Shown here one piece after another: positions 16,089-24,501 of a stretch of 64,000 nt of DNA. The stretch is taken from contig CALXSF010000006.1 in assembly GCA_944391055.1 (NCBI GenBank), forward strand, positions 101,477 to 165,476, given 5' to 3'. The notes below the pieces were generated by a model that made no database searches, was not told where the DNA came from, and saw nothing but the letters and a program-made list of their open reading frames with translations. The first letter of the stretch is position 1, and each line of letters opens with the position of its first letter. The position numbers and the translations under genes were made by a program. The DNA comes from an uncultured Kiritimatiellota bacterium (GTDB taxonomy: Bacteria; Verrucomicrobiota; Kiritimatiellia; RFP12; DVOR01).

Positions 16089-16883
16089 TCAGGCGGTGCG
16101 GGCGGCGAGGAAGGCGCGGGCGTTGGCCTCGGTGAGGGCGGCGAGCTCGGCGAAGGGGACGCCGCGGAGCCGGGCGAGGGCGCGGAGGGTGAGGGCGAGG
16201 TTGGCGGGGGTGTTGAGGAGGGCGCGGTATTGGCCGAGGACGAGGGGCTCGCCGCCGATGGGGAGCTGGTCGGGGGCGTCGGTCTCGACGAGGAGGCGCC
16301 CGAGGGGGAGGACGGCGGCGAGGCGCGGGAGCGTGCGTGCGGCGGGGTTGAGGAGGGCGCCGCCGACGGAGAACCAGACGTTGGGGCGGCGGAGGAGGGG
16401 GTGGGCGAGGAGGTCGGGCGCGAAGGCGACGCCGTGGAGGAGGATTGCGGGGAGGCGCCCGGCCCAAGGCTCGAGCTCGCGCAGGAGGGCGCCCCAGGCG
16501 TGGGCGCCGTGGAGGACGACGGGGCGGCGGAGGCGGGCGGCGAGGGCGAGCTGGGCGCGGAGGGCGGCGCGTTGGGCGGCGCCGCCGTCGTGGGGCTTGC
16601 GCAGGGCGTCGAGGCCGATCTCGCCGACGAGGGCGGCGGGGTCGGCGCGGAGGGCGCATTCCAGGAAGGCGGGCCAGTCGGGGTAGGCGGTGGCGACGTG
16701 CCAAGGGTGGAGGCCGAAGGCGGGGGTGACGTCGAGGGCGCAGCGGACCTCGACGTTCCATTCCTCGGGGCGGACGGCGCAGTCGATGCAGGCGGTGACG
16801 CCGTGCGCGAGGGCGTCGCGGACGAAGCGGGGATGGTAGGGGACGATGCGGGCGTCGCGCAGGTGGAGGTGGGCGTCGAACAT
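16089..16883 (-). CDS. TatD-family metal-dependent hydrolase
   Basis: A 264-residue TIM-barrel hydrolase of the TatD (YcfH/YjjV) DNase family. Metal ligands are visible as DAHLH at residues 3-7, VGEIGLDAL near 98, LHGAH near 129, ILLHGV near 152 and LVETDAPDQLP near 205. Members act as 3'-5' exonucleases or tRNA-fragment/D-aminoacyl hydrolases; the true substrate here is not known. It is the last gene of the long minus-strand operon; its ATG shares a base with the aroC stop (TGATG at 16883). Confidence 0.88.
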   Translation of the reverse strand: MFDAHLHLRDARIVPYHPRFVRDALAHGVTACIDCAVRPEEWNVEVRCALDVTPAFGLHPWHVATAYPDWPAFLECALRADPAALVGEIGLDALRKPHDGGAAQRAALRAQLALAARLRRPVVLHGAHAWGALLRELEPWAGRLPAILLHGVAFAPDLLAHPLLRRPNVWFSVGGALLNPAARTLPRLAAVLPLGRLLVETDAPDQLPIGGEPLVLGQYRALLNTPANLALTLRALARLRGVPFAELAALTEANARAFLAARTA

Positions 16884-18049
16884 CACGCCTCGGGCCAGAA
16901 GGTCTTGGGCTCGGGGCTGAGGCGGACGGCGTCGGCGCCGGGGAGGGCGGCGAAGCGGGCGAGCTGCTCGGGGAGGGAGTCGCCGCCGAGCTTCTCGCAG
17001 AGGGCGGCGGCGAGCTCGATGAGCAGGACGCTCTCGATGACGACGCAGGCGCGGGGGACGGGGCAGGTGTCGGAGCGCTCGTAGGCGGTCTGGGCAGGGG
17101 CGTGGGCGGCGAGGTCGACGCTTTGCTGGGGGGCGAGGGTGGTGGGGATGGGCTTCATGGCGGCGCGGACGAGGAGGGGCTGGCCGGTGGTCATGCCGCC
17201 CTCGAGGCCGCCGGAGCGATCGGTGGGGCGGCGGATGCGGCCGCCCTCGAGGAGGATGGGGTCGTGGCAGGCGCTGCCGGGGAGGGCGAGGTTGGCGAAG
17301 GCGTCGGCGAAGGCGACGCCCTTGATGGCGTTGACGGAGAGGACGGCGGCGCCGAGGCGGGCGTCGAGGCGCCGCTCGGGGGTGGCGTAGGAGCCCAGGC
17401 CGATGGGGAGGCCGTCGACGGCGCAGACGATGAGGCCGCCGAGGGTCTCGCCCTTGGCGCGGGCGAGGTGGATGGCGTTGGCGTAGGCGTCCTCCTGCGC
17501 CTGGGTGGGGGCGCGGCTGGGGGAGCGCTCGGCGAAGGCGAGGGCGGCCTCGGGGTCGACGGCGCGGTCCTCGGGGACGGGGCCGAGGGCGGCGACGTAG
17601 GAGCGCGCGCGGATGCCGAAGCGGCCGAGGAAGGCGCGGGCGATGGCGCCGACGGCGACGCGGCAGGCGGTCTCGCGGGCGGAGGAGCGCTCGAGGGAGC
17701 GGCGGATGTCGTCGTGGCCGTACTTGGCGCAGGCGGCGAGGTCGGCGTGGCCGGGTCGGGCGATGGTGTAGGCGGGGATGGCCTTGCCGCGCCAGGCGGC
17801 GTGGTCGCGGTTGGGGATGGAGAGGGCGATGGGGGCGCCGGTGGTGAGGCCGCCCATGACGCCGGCGAGGATTTGGGCGCGGTCGGTCTCGATGTCCATG
17901 CGCCCGCCGGCGCCGGCCTTGAGCTGGCGGCGGGCGAGGTCGGCGGCGAGGAGGTCCTCGGTGAGGGGGAGCCCGGCGGGGACGCCCTCGACGATGACGG
18001 TGAGGCAGGGGCCGTGGGATTCGCCGGCGGAGAGGTAGCGGAAGGCCAT
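16883..18049 (-). CDS. aroC: Chorismate synthase
   Basis: A 388-residue enzyme that converts 5-enolpyruvylshikimate 3-phosphate to chorismate, the last shikimate step, using reduced flavin. The N-terminal SAGESHGPCLTVIVEG motif, RQLKAGAGGRMDIETD, RPGHADLAACAKYG, SARETACRVA and GGLEGGMTTGQPL are all signatures of AroC. AAGGAG sits six bases before the ATG at 18049, so the further in-frame ATG upstream is not used. Length is in the usual range (350-400). No other shikimate genes are in the window; it is co-transcribed with lipid A and phospholipid genes. Confidence 0.97.
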   Translation of the reverse strand: MAFRYLSAGESHGPCLTVIVEGVPAGLPLTEDLLAADLARRQLKAGAGGRMDIETDRAQILAGVMGGLTTGAPIALSIPNRDHAAWRGKAIPAYTIARPGHADLAACAKYGHDDIRRSLERSSARETACRVAVGAIARAFLGRFGIRARSYVAALGPVPEDRAVDPEAALAFAERSPSRAPTQAQEDAYANAIHLARAKGETLGGLIVCAVDGLPIGLGSYATPERRLDARLGAAVLSVNAIKGVAFADAFANLALPGSACHDPILLEGGRIRRPTDRSGGLEGGMTTGQPLLVRAAMKPIPTTLAPQQSVDLAAHAPAQTAYERSDTCPVPRACVVIESVLLIELAAALCEKLGGDSLPEQLARFAALPGADAVRLSPEPKTFWPEA

Positions 18050-18060
18050 GGGGGGCTCCT

Positions 18061-18231
18061 TCAGGCAAGGAGGGCGCACGCGGCGGCGGCGCCCCAGAGG
18101 AGGGTGAGGAGGAGGCGGGCGGCGCGCAGGCGCGCCGGGTCGTGGATCTCGACGAAGTGGCCGCGCGCGCCGCGCAGGATGTCGGCGAGGCCGTCGGGCG
18201 CCCGGCGGAGCGCGCGGGCGGCGCGGCTCAC
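18061..18231 (-). CDS. Candidate 56-residue membrane microprotein
   Basis: A GTG at 18231 overlaps the lpxD stop (GTGA), and the frame runs 56 residues to a stop 11 bases before aroC. The first 34 residues are basic with a conserved-looking HFVEIHDPARLRAARLL stretch; the last ~18 (LLLTLLWGAAAACALLA) could form one membrane helix. The clean fit between two coupled genes argues for a real gene, but it is short and has no family I know. An alternative is a spacer that happens to be open in GC-rich DNA. Confidence 0.5.
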   Translation of the reverse strand: MSRAARALRRAPDGLADILRGARGHFVEIHDPARLRAARLLLTLLWGAAAACALLA

Positions 18232-19262
18232 CGGGCCTCCAGCGCCCTCACCTTGGCCTCGAGGTCGGCGACCTTCTTCTTGAGTTTGTCGAGGAGGCGG
18301 GGGAAGAGGAGGGTCTCGGCGAATTTGCGTTTGGGGATGGCGGGGGTGCCGGCGACGTATTCGCCGGGGGGGACGTCTTCCTTGACGCCGGCCTGGGGGG
18401 CGACCTGGGCGCGTTCGTGGACGGTGATGTGCCCGGAGACGCCGGCCTGGGACCAGATGAGGGAGCCGGTCTCGATCTTGGCGCTGCCGGCGATGCCGGC
18501 CTGGGCGATGATGCCGACGAAGGGGGCGATCTGGACGTTGTGGCCGATCTGGACGAGGTTGTCGATCTTCACGCAGTCGCCGACGCGGGTGCGGCCGAAG
18601 CGGGCGCGGTCGACGCAGGTGTTGGAGCCGATCTCGACGTCGTTGCCGATCTCGACGATGCCGACCTGCGGCACTTTGTCGATGACGGGGCCGTTGGGGC
18701 CGATGCCCACGGTGTAGCCATAGCCGTCGGTGCCGATCTTCACGCCGGCATGGAGGATGACGCGGTCGCCGATCTCGCAGGACTCGCGGATGTTCACCTG
18801 CGGGTAGAGGTGGCAGGCGCGGCCGATCCGGACGTGCTGGGCGATGAAGACCTGGCCGTCGATGACGGTGTCGTCGCCGATGGTGGCGCCGTCCTCGATG
18901 ACGGTGTAGGGGCCGATGTAGAGGTTCTTGCCGAGGGTGACGCCCTCGCCGATGACGGCGGTGGCGTGGATGCCGGGCTCGCGGATGACGGGCTTGGGCC
19001 CGAAGATGGGGGCGAGGGAGGCGAAGGCCTTGTTGGGGTCGTCCACGCGGATGAGGGTGGCGGGGGACTCGCCCTGGTAGTCGCGGTCGACGAGGACGGC
19101 GGTGGCCTTGGTGTCGCGCATCTGGGGGGCATACTTCTGGTTGGCCAGGAAGGAGACGTCGCCCTCGCGGGCCTCCAGGAGGCTCGCCATCGCGCGGATT
19201 TCGGCCTCGCCGTCGCCCTCGAAGGCGCCGTTGACGGCCTTTGCGACCTTACTGAGCTTCAT
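18228..19262 (-). CDS. lpxD: UDP-3-O-acylglucosamine N-acyltransferase
   Basis: A 344-residue enzyme of lipid A synthesis that adds the second, N-linked acyl chain to UDP-3-O-acylglucosamine. Residues 1-100 form the uridine-binding domain; residues 100-300 are left-handed beta-helix hexapeptide repeats, with the catalytic His region at GTDGYGYTVGIGPN and VQIGHNVQIA. The C-terminal 30 residues form a coiled coil (LLDKLKKKVADLEAKVRALEAR region), typical of LpxD. AAGGAG precedes the ATG at 19262. It shows that the organism builds lipid A. It overlaps the upstream unknown gene by 14 bases. Confidence 0.96.
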   Translation of the reverse strand: MKLSKVAKAVNGAFEGDGEAEIRAMASLLEAREGDVSFLANQKYAPQMRDTKATAVLVDRDYQGESPATLIRVDDPNKAFASLAPIFGPKPVIREPGIHATAVIGEGVTLGKNLYIGPYTVIEDGATIGDDTVIDGQVFIAQHVRIGRACHLYPQVNIRESCEIGDRVILHAGVKIGTDGYGYTVGIGPNGPVIDKVPQVGIVEIGNDVEIGSNTCVDRARFGRTRVGDCVKIDNLVQIGHNVQIAPFVGIIAQAGIAGSAKIETGSLIWSQAGVSGHITVHERAQVAPQAGVKEDVPPGEYVAGTPAIPKRKFAETLLFPRLLDKLKKKVADLEAKVRALEAR

Positions 19263-20892
19263 GGGGCGCTCCTTCCGGCTCGGGTTCGGCGGCGGGTGGC
19301 TCGGGCGTCGGCGCGGGGGCCTCGGGGGCGGGCGCCGGGTCGGTCTTGGCGGGTTCGGGGGCCGGCTCCGCCGCCGGGGGCTCGGCCTCGGGGGCTGGCT
19401 GGGCGGGGGCCTCGGCCTCGGGCTTGGGCTCGACGCCGGCGGCCTCGCGTTCGCGGCGCATCTCCTCGGGGAGCTTGCGGAACTTGGGGTTGGCCTCGGG
19501 GAGGGCCAGGACGCCGTTGTAGTACTCGACGATGTGGCCTTTCTGGAAGAGGAAGGCGATCTGGCGGGCGACGACGGCGATGTCCATGTCCGCAAGCTCC
19601 GCCTTGAGGGCGGCGAGGAGCTCGGGGCGCGTGCAGAGCGGGTGGGCGGTGACGTAGTCCAGCGCCGCCTTGATCTCGCGCACGGCGTGCTCGGCGGTGA
19701 AGGGCGTGGGCGTCATGTTGGCGACGAACTCCGGGCCGCGCGCGTCGTTGCCCCGGAAGAGGGAGAACTTGCGGTGGCGGAAGGCGCCGCGCAGGGCGAA
19801 GAAGAGGGAGCGCGGGTAGCGCTGCTCGTCGCGGAGGGTGTACCGAAGCAGGAGGCGCAGGGGCAGCGAGGGCGAGGTCTGCGCCAGGGAGACGGGCAGG
19901 CAGACGTGCTTGGCCGAGGTGACGAGGGTGGGGAGGATGTCGCGGCGGAAGACGGCCTCGGCCTGGTCGCGGTTGTAGGCGGGGCGGGCCTCGGCGGGCG
20001 TCTCCCCGGCGGGGGCGGCCTCGGCCGCGCCCTCGGCGGCGGGCTCTTCCGCGCCCTGCGTGGGCGCGGCGGCGGGCTTGGCCTTGGGGCGGTAGACGGT
20101 CTGCTTGGTGACGGATTGCTTCCAGGCCTCGATGGATTCGGGGTCGGTGTGCATCTCGACGGTGCGCAGGTAGTCGCGCTCGGACATCCCGGCGCGGGCG
20201 GCGAGCTCGGCCACGCGATGGCGGTAACTGTGGTGGTTGGGGGCGCCGACCCATTCGCCGGTGAGGGTGCATTTGGCCACGCGCGGGAAGGTCCCGGAGG
20301 GCGGGTCGCAGGGTTCCTCGGCCACGTCGAAGAAGTCTTCCAGGTGGTGCGCGAGGATGTGCTGGGCCACCTCGGCCTCGGTGAGGGCCACCAGACCGCA
20401 GGTCTTGCACGACCAGAAGCGCACATCGGTCTCGGGCTTGGCCTCGAAGCGCACGAGGCAGGCCTGCGGGTTCTCCAGGAAGAGGTTGACGAACTTCTTG
20501 ACGGGGAAGGCGACGTGGGTGCCCTGGAGGGTCTTGATGATGACGCCCAGGTTCTTCTGGTTGGGGAGGATGCGGATCTCGGCGTCGAGCGGCTTGACGG
20601 GCTCGCGGCGCTCGAAGGGGCGGGCGCCTCCGCGGCGGGGGGCGCGGGGGCGCCCTGCCTCGGGGGCGTCGCGGCGGGGGCGGCGGGGCGGGCGCTCCCC
20701 GGCGTCGCGGTCGCGGCGGGGTGGGCGGCGGTCGCGGAAGCCGTCGCCTTCGCGGCGGGGGCGTTCCTCGCGGCCGGTGCGCTCGTCGTAGTTCTTGCCC
20801 TGGTAGCGGCTGACGTACTCGTCGGCGGACTTGCGGGCCCAGGCGGGGGCGAAGTCGAAACCGAGGCTTTCGGGGGTGTCTGCGTCGCTCAT
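19249..20892 (-). CDS. Unrecognised protein with an Arg-rich arm, Cys/His cluster and winged-helix-like end
   Basis: A 547-residue soluble protein I cannot assign. In order: an acidic start; an Arg/Pro-rich, probably disordered arm (about 38-95) like those of RNA-binding proteins; a folded domain (about 100-270) with CKTC followed by HILAHH, a likely zinc site, and SYRHRVAELAARAGMSERDY; an Ala/Pro/Glu linker; a second domain (about 310-500) whose end, TRPELLAALKAEL then FLFQKGHIVEYYNGVLALP, reads like a winged helix; and an Ala/Pro/Glu-rich tail. It lies between acn and lpxD with 13 bases and a 14-base overlap, so it is part of the operon. A regulatory or RNA-binding role is a guess from the composition. 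Confidence 0.8.
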   Translation of the reverse strand: MSDADTPESLGFDFAPAWARKSADEYVSRYQGKNYDERTGREERPRREGDGFRDRRPPRRDRDAGERPPRRPRRDAPEAGRPRAPRRGGARPFERREPVKPLDAEIRILPNQKNLGVIIKTLQGTHVAFPVKKFVNLFLENPQACLVRFEAKPETDVRFWSCKTCGLVALTEAEVAQHILAHHLEDFFDVAEEPCDPPSGTFPRVAKCTLTGEWVGAPNHHSYRHRVAELAARAGMSERDYLRTVEMHTDPESIEAWKQSVTKQTVYRPKAKPAAAPTQGAEEPAAEGAAEAAPAGETPAEARPAYNRDQAEAVFRRDILPTLVTSAKHVCLPVSLAQTSPSLPLRLLLRYTLRDEQRYPRSLFFALRGAFRHRKFSLFRGNDARGPEFVANMTPTPFTAEHAVREIKAALDYVTAHPLCTRPELLAALKAELADMDIAVVARQIAFLFQKGHIVEYYNGVLALPEANPKFRKLPEEMRREREAAGVEPKPEAEAPAQPAPEAEPPAAEPAPEPAKTDPAPAPEAPAPTPEPPAAEPEPEGAPHEAQ

Positions 20893-20905
20893 GGTGCGCG
20901 CTCCT

Positions 20906-22840
20906 TTAGGCCTGCCCCTGGGCGACGGCGGCGAGGAGGCCGCCGGCGAGGAGGAGGCGTTTCTGACGGTCGGACAGCTCGGTCACGACGTCGAACGTGG
21001 TGTTGTCGGAAAGGTTGGTGACGGTGGCGCGGCCGTCGCCGGCGATGGCCGCGCGGAGGCCCTCGATGCGCAGGGGCGCGCCCTGCGGCACGCGGCCGTA
21101 GTCCGCCGGGTCGGCGAAGGCGAAGGGGACGATGCCGAAGTTGATGAGGTTGGCGCGGTGGATGCGCTCGATGGATTTGGCGATGACGGCGCGGACGCCC
21201 AGGAACATGGGGCAGAGGGCGGCGTGCTCGCGGGAGGAGCCTTGGCCGTAGCTTTCGCCGGCGAGGATGACGTTGGCCTTCCCGGCGTCGCGGTTGGCCA
21301 CGGCGGCGGCGTAGAAGGCGGGGTCGGTGTGCTCGAAGACGTACTTGGCGTACTCGGGGATGTTGGAGCGGTATTTGAGGCGCGCGCCGGCGGGCATGAT
21401 GTGGTCGGTGGTGATCTTGTCGCCCACCTTGATGACGGCCACGCCCTCGAGGGTCTCGGGAAGGGGGCGCCCGGGGGGCACCTGGCCGATGTTGGGGCCG
21501 CGGCGGATGGCGGCGCCGGGGACGCCGCGCCCGGCGGTGTCGCGGTAGAGGAACATGCCGTCGTCGATGGCGAAGCGCTCGGGCGTGGCGACGGCGGGCA
21601 CGTCGAGGGCGCGCGGGTCGGCGAAGGCGCCGGCGAGGGCGCTGGCGGCGGCGGTCTCGGGGGAGACGAGGTAGACCTTGGCGGACTGGGTGCCGGAGCG
21701 GCCCTCGAAGTTGCGGTTGCTGGTGCGCAGGCAGACGGCGTCGGTGCCCGGGCTCATGTGCGCGCCGATGCAGAAGCCGCAGGCGTTCTCGAGGATGCGG
21801 CAGCCGGCGGCGAGGAGGTCGCCGAGGAGCCCCTCGTCGGCGAGCATCCGCACGACCTGCTTGGAGCCGCAGGCGATGCCGACCTCGACGTCGGGGTGGA
21901 CCTGCCGGCCTTTGAGGAGGAGGGCGACGGTCTTGATGTCGCGGTAGGAGGAGTTGGTGCAGGAGCCGATCATGATCTGGTTGACGCGCTGGCCCAGGTG
22001 CTCGGCGACGGTCTCGATGTTGCCGGGGTTGTGGGGGGCGGCGGCGAGGGGCTCCAGGGCCGAGAGATCCAGCTCCCAGGTCTCGTCGTAGGTCTCGTCG
22101 TCGGCCTCGATCGGCGTCCAATCCGCCTCGCGGCCCTGGGCCTTGAGGAAGGCGCGGGTGACGGCGTCGGAGGGGAAGACGGAGGTGGTGACGCCGAGCT
22201 CGGCGCCCATGTTGGCGATGGTGGCGCGGCTGGGCACGTCCAAGCCGGCCAGCGCGGGGCCGTAATACTCGAAGATTTTGCCGACGTTACCCTTGGAGCC
22301 GAAGCGGCGGAGGACGGCGAGGATGACGTCCTTGGCCGAGACGCCGGGGGCGAGGCTCCCGACAAGGCGGATGCCGACGACCTTGGGCCAGGCGATGTAG
22401 TAGGGGCCGCCGCCCATGGCCACGGCCACGTCGATGCCGCCGGCGCCGAAGGCGAGCATCCCCAGCCCGCCGCCCGTGGGCGTGTGGGAGTCCGAGCCGA
22501 TGAGGGTCTTGCCGGGCTTGCCGAAGCGCTCGAGGTGTAGCTGGTGGCAGATCCCGTTGCCGGGCTTGGAATAGACGATGCCGTAGCGTTGGGCGACGCT
22601 CTGGAGGTAGTCGTGGTCGTCGGCGTTCTCGAAGCCGATCTGCACGGTGTTGTGGTCCACGTAGCTGACGGAGAGCTCGGTCTTCGCGCGGTCGATGCCC
22701 ATGCTCTCGAACTGGAGGTAGGCCATGGTGCCGGTGGCGTCCTGCGTGAGGGTCTGGTCGATGCGGATGCCCACCTCCCGGCCCGCGGCGGGTTCGCCGG
22801 AGACCAGGTGCGCGCGGAGGATCTTTTCGGTGACGTTCAT
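20906..22840 (-). CDS. Aconitate hydratase, short (Aquifex-type) form
   Basis: A 644-residue [4Fe-4S] enzyme of the aconitase superfamily, interconverting citrate and isocitrate. It is shorter than AcnA (about 890) and resembles the ~640-660 residue putative aconitase group first noted in Aquifex. Cluster Cys are in SCTNSS (near 310) and CGFCIGAH (near 366). GSDSHTPTGGGLGMLAFGAG and the swivel-domain GESYGQGSSREHAALCP are conserved. Isopropylmalate isomerase is the main alternative but has separate subunits. The start at 22840 has only a weak upstream GGAG. It lies 19 bases after pssA. Confidence 0.9.
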   Translation of the reverse strand: MNVTEKILRAHLVSGEPAAGREVGIRIDQTLTQDATGTMAYLQFESMGIDRAKTELSVSYVDHNTVQIGFENADDHDYLQSVAQRYGIVYSKPGNGICHQLHLERFGKPGKTLIGSDSHTPTGGGLGMLAFGAGGIDVAVAMGGGPYYIAWPKVVGIRLVGSLAPGVSAKDVILAVLRRFGSKGNVGKIFEYYGPALAGLDVPSRATIANMGAELGVTTSVFPSDAVTRAFLKAQGREADWTPIEADDETYDETWELDLSALEPLAAAPHNPGNIETVAEHLGQRVNQIMIGSCTNSSYRDIKTVALLLKGRQVHPDVEVGIACGSKQVVRMLADEGLLGDLLAAGCRILENACGFCIGAHMSPGTDAVCLRTSNRNFEGRSGTQSAKVYLVSPETAAASALAGAFADPRALDVPAVATPERFAIDDGMFLYRDTAGRGVPGAAIRRGPNIGQVPPGRPLPETLEGVAVIKVGDKITTDHIMPAGARLKYRSNIPEYAKYVFEHTDPAFYAAAVANRDAGKANVILAGESYGQGSSREHAALCPMFLGVRAVIAKSIERIHRANLINFGIVPFAFADPADYGRVPQGAPLRIEGLRAAIAGDGRATVTNLSDNTTFDVVTELSDRQKRLLLAGGLLAAVAQGQA

Positions 22841-22859
22841 AAGGCTTTCGGACTCCGAT

Positions 22860-23669
22860 TCAGGCGGCCTTGCGGGCCTGCCAACGGCGCTTCAGGGCGA
22901 ACCAGAAGGGCGCCACGTAGACGAAGAAGAGGGTGACGGGGACCAGATAGCAGCAGCAGACCACCGCGGTCTTCGGCCCGATGAAGAGCCCCAGGAAGGC
23001 CAGCACCCCGATGAACTGCCCCAGCGGCGTGTTCGTCGGCTTGGGATACTTGAAGGGCGAGACCTGGAGGAGGAGGCAGACCACGCAGTTGGCGTACATC
23101 ACCCACGAGAGCCACCCGCCGTCCTGCAGCGTCAGCCAGGCCGGCAGGGGGTGCGCCGCGCCGTAGCCCCGCTTCCACGCCTCGATGAGCAGCACGATGC
23201 CCGCCAGGCAGAGGGCGTTCACCGTGATGGGCATCCCCGTGTAGCCGCTCATGCCGTGATCCTCGTCCACCACCTTGAAGCGCGCCAGGCGGATGGCGCC
23301 GGAGAGGACGATGGCGATGGCCAGGAGCGCCCCCACGGGGTGGATGGCCGGCGTGGCGGCGGCGAAGTCGTGGAAGAGGTAGAAATACATCAGCATCGCC
23401 GGGGCGATGCCGAAGGCCGTGATGTCCACGAAGGTGTCGAACTCCGCGCCGAAGGCCGTCGAGGCCTTGAGCAGGCGCGCCATCGTGCCGTCGATGCCGT
23501 CGAGGATCATCGCGCCCAGGATGAGGAGCGCGCCCATGTAGAAGTTGCCCGTGGCGGAGAAGAGCACGCTCATCAGGCCGCAGAGGAGCGCGCCCGAGGT
23601 GATGGAGTTCACGAAGCCCACCCGGTTGGCGTGGGCCGAGGGCCGCTTGATGTGGGGGATCTTCCGCAT
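22860..23669 (-). CDS. pssA: CDP-diacylglycerol--serine O-phosphatidyltransferase
   Basis: A 269-residue integral membrane enzyme that makes phosphatidylserine. The CDP-alcohol phosphotransferase motif is complete: D60-G61, A64-R65, G74, D78 and D82, with the exact DG-x2-AR-x8-G-x3-D-x3-D spacing. About eight hydrophobic segments follow. The ATG at 23669 comes eight bases after the psd stop, so phosphatidylserine synthesis and decarboxylation are coupled, giving phosphatidylethanolamine as the end product. The C-terminal third, beyond residue 170, is longer than in minimal members. Confidence 0.93.
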   Translation of the reverse strand: MRKIPHIKRPSAHANRVGFVNSITSGALLCGLMSVLFSATGNFYMGALLILGAMILDGIDGTMARLLKASTAFGAEFDTFVDITAFGIAPAMLMYFYLFHDFAAATPAIHPVGALLAIAIVLSGAIRLARFKVVDEDHGMSGYTGMPITVNALCLAGIVLLIEAWKRGYGAAHPLPAWLTLQDGGWLSWVMYANCVVCLLLQVSPFKYPKPTNTPLGQFIGVLAFLGLFIGPKTAVVCCCYLVPVTLFFVYVAPFWFALKRRWQARKAA

Positions 23670-23677
23670 GGCGCGCC

Positions 23678-24409
23678 TCACTTCCGCCGGGCGATGACCG
23701 TCTCGCCCGCGCGGACGGGGTCGCCCGGGCGCACGCAGACCTCCACGCGGTCGGCCGGCAGCCAGATGTCCATGCGGCTGCCGAACTTCATCATGCCGAG
23801 GATGCCGCCGCGCCGCGCCGGCTGCCCCTGCTCCAGCCAATAGATCACGCGGCGCACGACGGGGCCGGTGATCTGCTTGTGCAGGCAGCGGAGGCCGTCC
23901 TCGCCCTCCACCACCACCACCGAGTGCTGGTTGTAGAGGCTGGAGCGCTCGTCCATCGTCAGCAGGTGTTTGCCGTGGCGGTACTCGCAGCGCGTCACCG
24001 TGCCGCCGATGGCGAGGCGGTTCACGTGGACGTGCAGCGGCGAGAGGAAGGTGGAGATGCGCACGGCCCGCTGCCCGGGGAAGAACTCCTTGGCCACGGC
24101 GCTCGCCGGCGAGCCGTCGTCCTCCGTCACGTACTGCACCGAGCGCACGGTGCCCTCCGCGCCCGAGACGATGTTCCCCTCCCCCTCCGGCGGCGTCCGC
24201 CGCGGGTTGCGGAAGAACCACGCCATGAAGGCCGCGAAGAGCGCGCACAGCGCCAGCCACGCCGTCGCCGCCCACGGCAGCCCGAAGACCGGGCACAGCA
24301 CGCACCCGCCGCCGACGCCCAGCGCCAACGGCATCAAAATCAGCGGCCATCCGTCGCGGATGATCGCCTCCCGCTCACGTCTCTCGTTCTCGTACATCCG
24401 AGTGTCCAT
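23678..24409 (-). CDS. psd: Phosphatidylserine decarboxylase proenzyme
   Basis: A ~243-residue membrane-anchored enzyme that decarboxylates phosphatidylserine to phosphatidylethanolamine. It belongs to the short Psd group: two N-terminal hydrophobic segments, then the catalytic part with STFLSPLHVHVNR near 120 and the self-cleavage site KFGSRMDIW near 210, where the Ser becomes the pyruvoyl group. The start could be 24409 (MDTRMYENE, with AAGAAGG immediately before it) or 24397 (MYENE, better spacing from the same AAGG). It is the first gene of the eight-gene minus-strand operon. Confidence 0.92.
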   Translation of the reverse strand: MDTRMYENERREREAIIRDGWPLILMPLALGVGGGCVLCPVFGLPWAATAWLALCALFAAFMAWFFRNPRRTPPEGEGNIVSGAEGTVRSVQYVTEDDGSPASAVAKEFFPGQRAVRISTFLSPLHVHVNRLAIGGTVTRCEYRHGKHLLTMDERSSLYNQHSVVVVEGEDGLRCLHKQITGPVVRRVIYWLEQGQPARRGGILGMMKFGSRMDIWLPADRVEVCVRPGDPVRAGETVIARRK

Positions 24410-24441
24410 CCTTCTTGTCGGGCCAGCGCCCTTTTGCGCGC

Positions 24442-24450
24442 ATTGTAGCA
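24442..24450 (-). promoter_or_regulatory. Extended -10 element for the psd-to-tatD operon
   Basis: Minus-strand TGC-TACAAT, 32 bases upstream of the ATG at 24409, with a T-rich run just before it. It is divergent from the plus-strand element at 24486-24494. Confidence 0.5.
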
Positions 24451-24485
24451 AAAAGCGGCGCGGGGCGGGGAACGGCCGCGGAAAA

Positions 24486-24494
24486 TGGTATACT
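24486..24494 (+). promoter_or_regulatory. Extended -10 element, leaderless spacing, for the ccs operon
   Basis: TGG-TATACT ends seven bases before the ATG at 24502, with no Shine-Dalgarno site between. Confidence 0.6.
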
Positions 24495-24501
24495 GTGCGC
24501 C

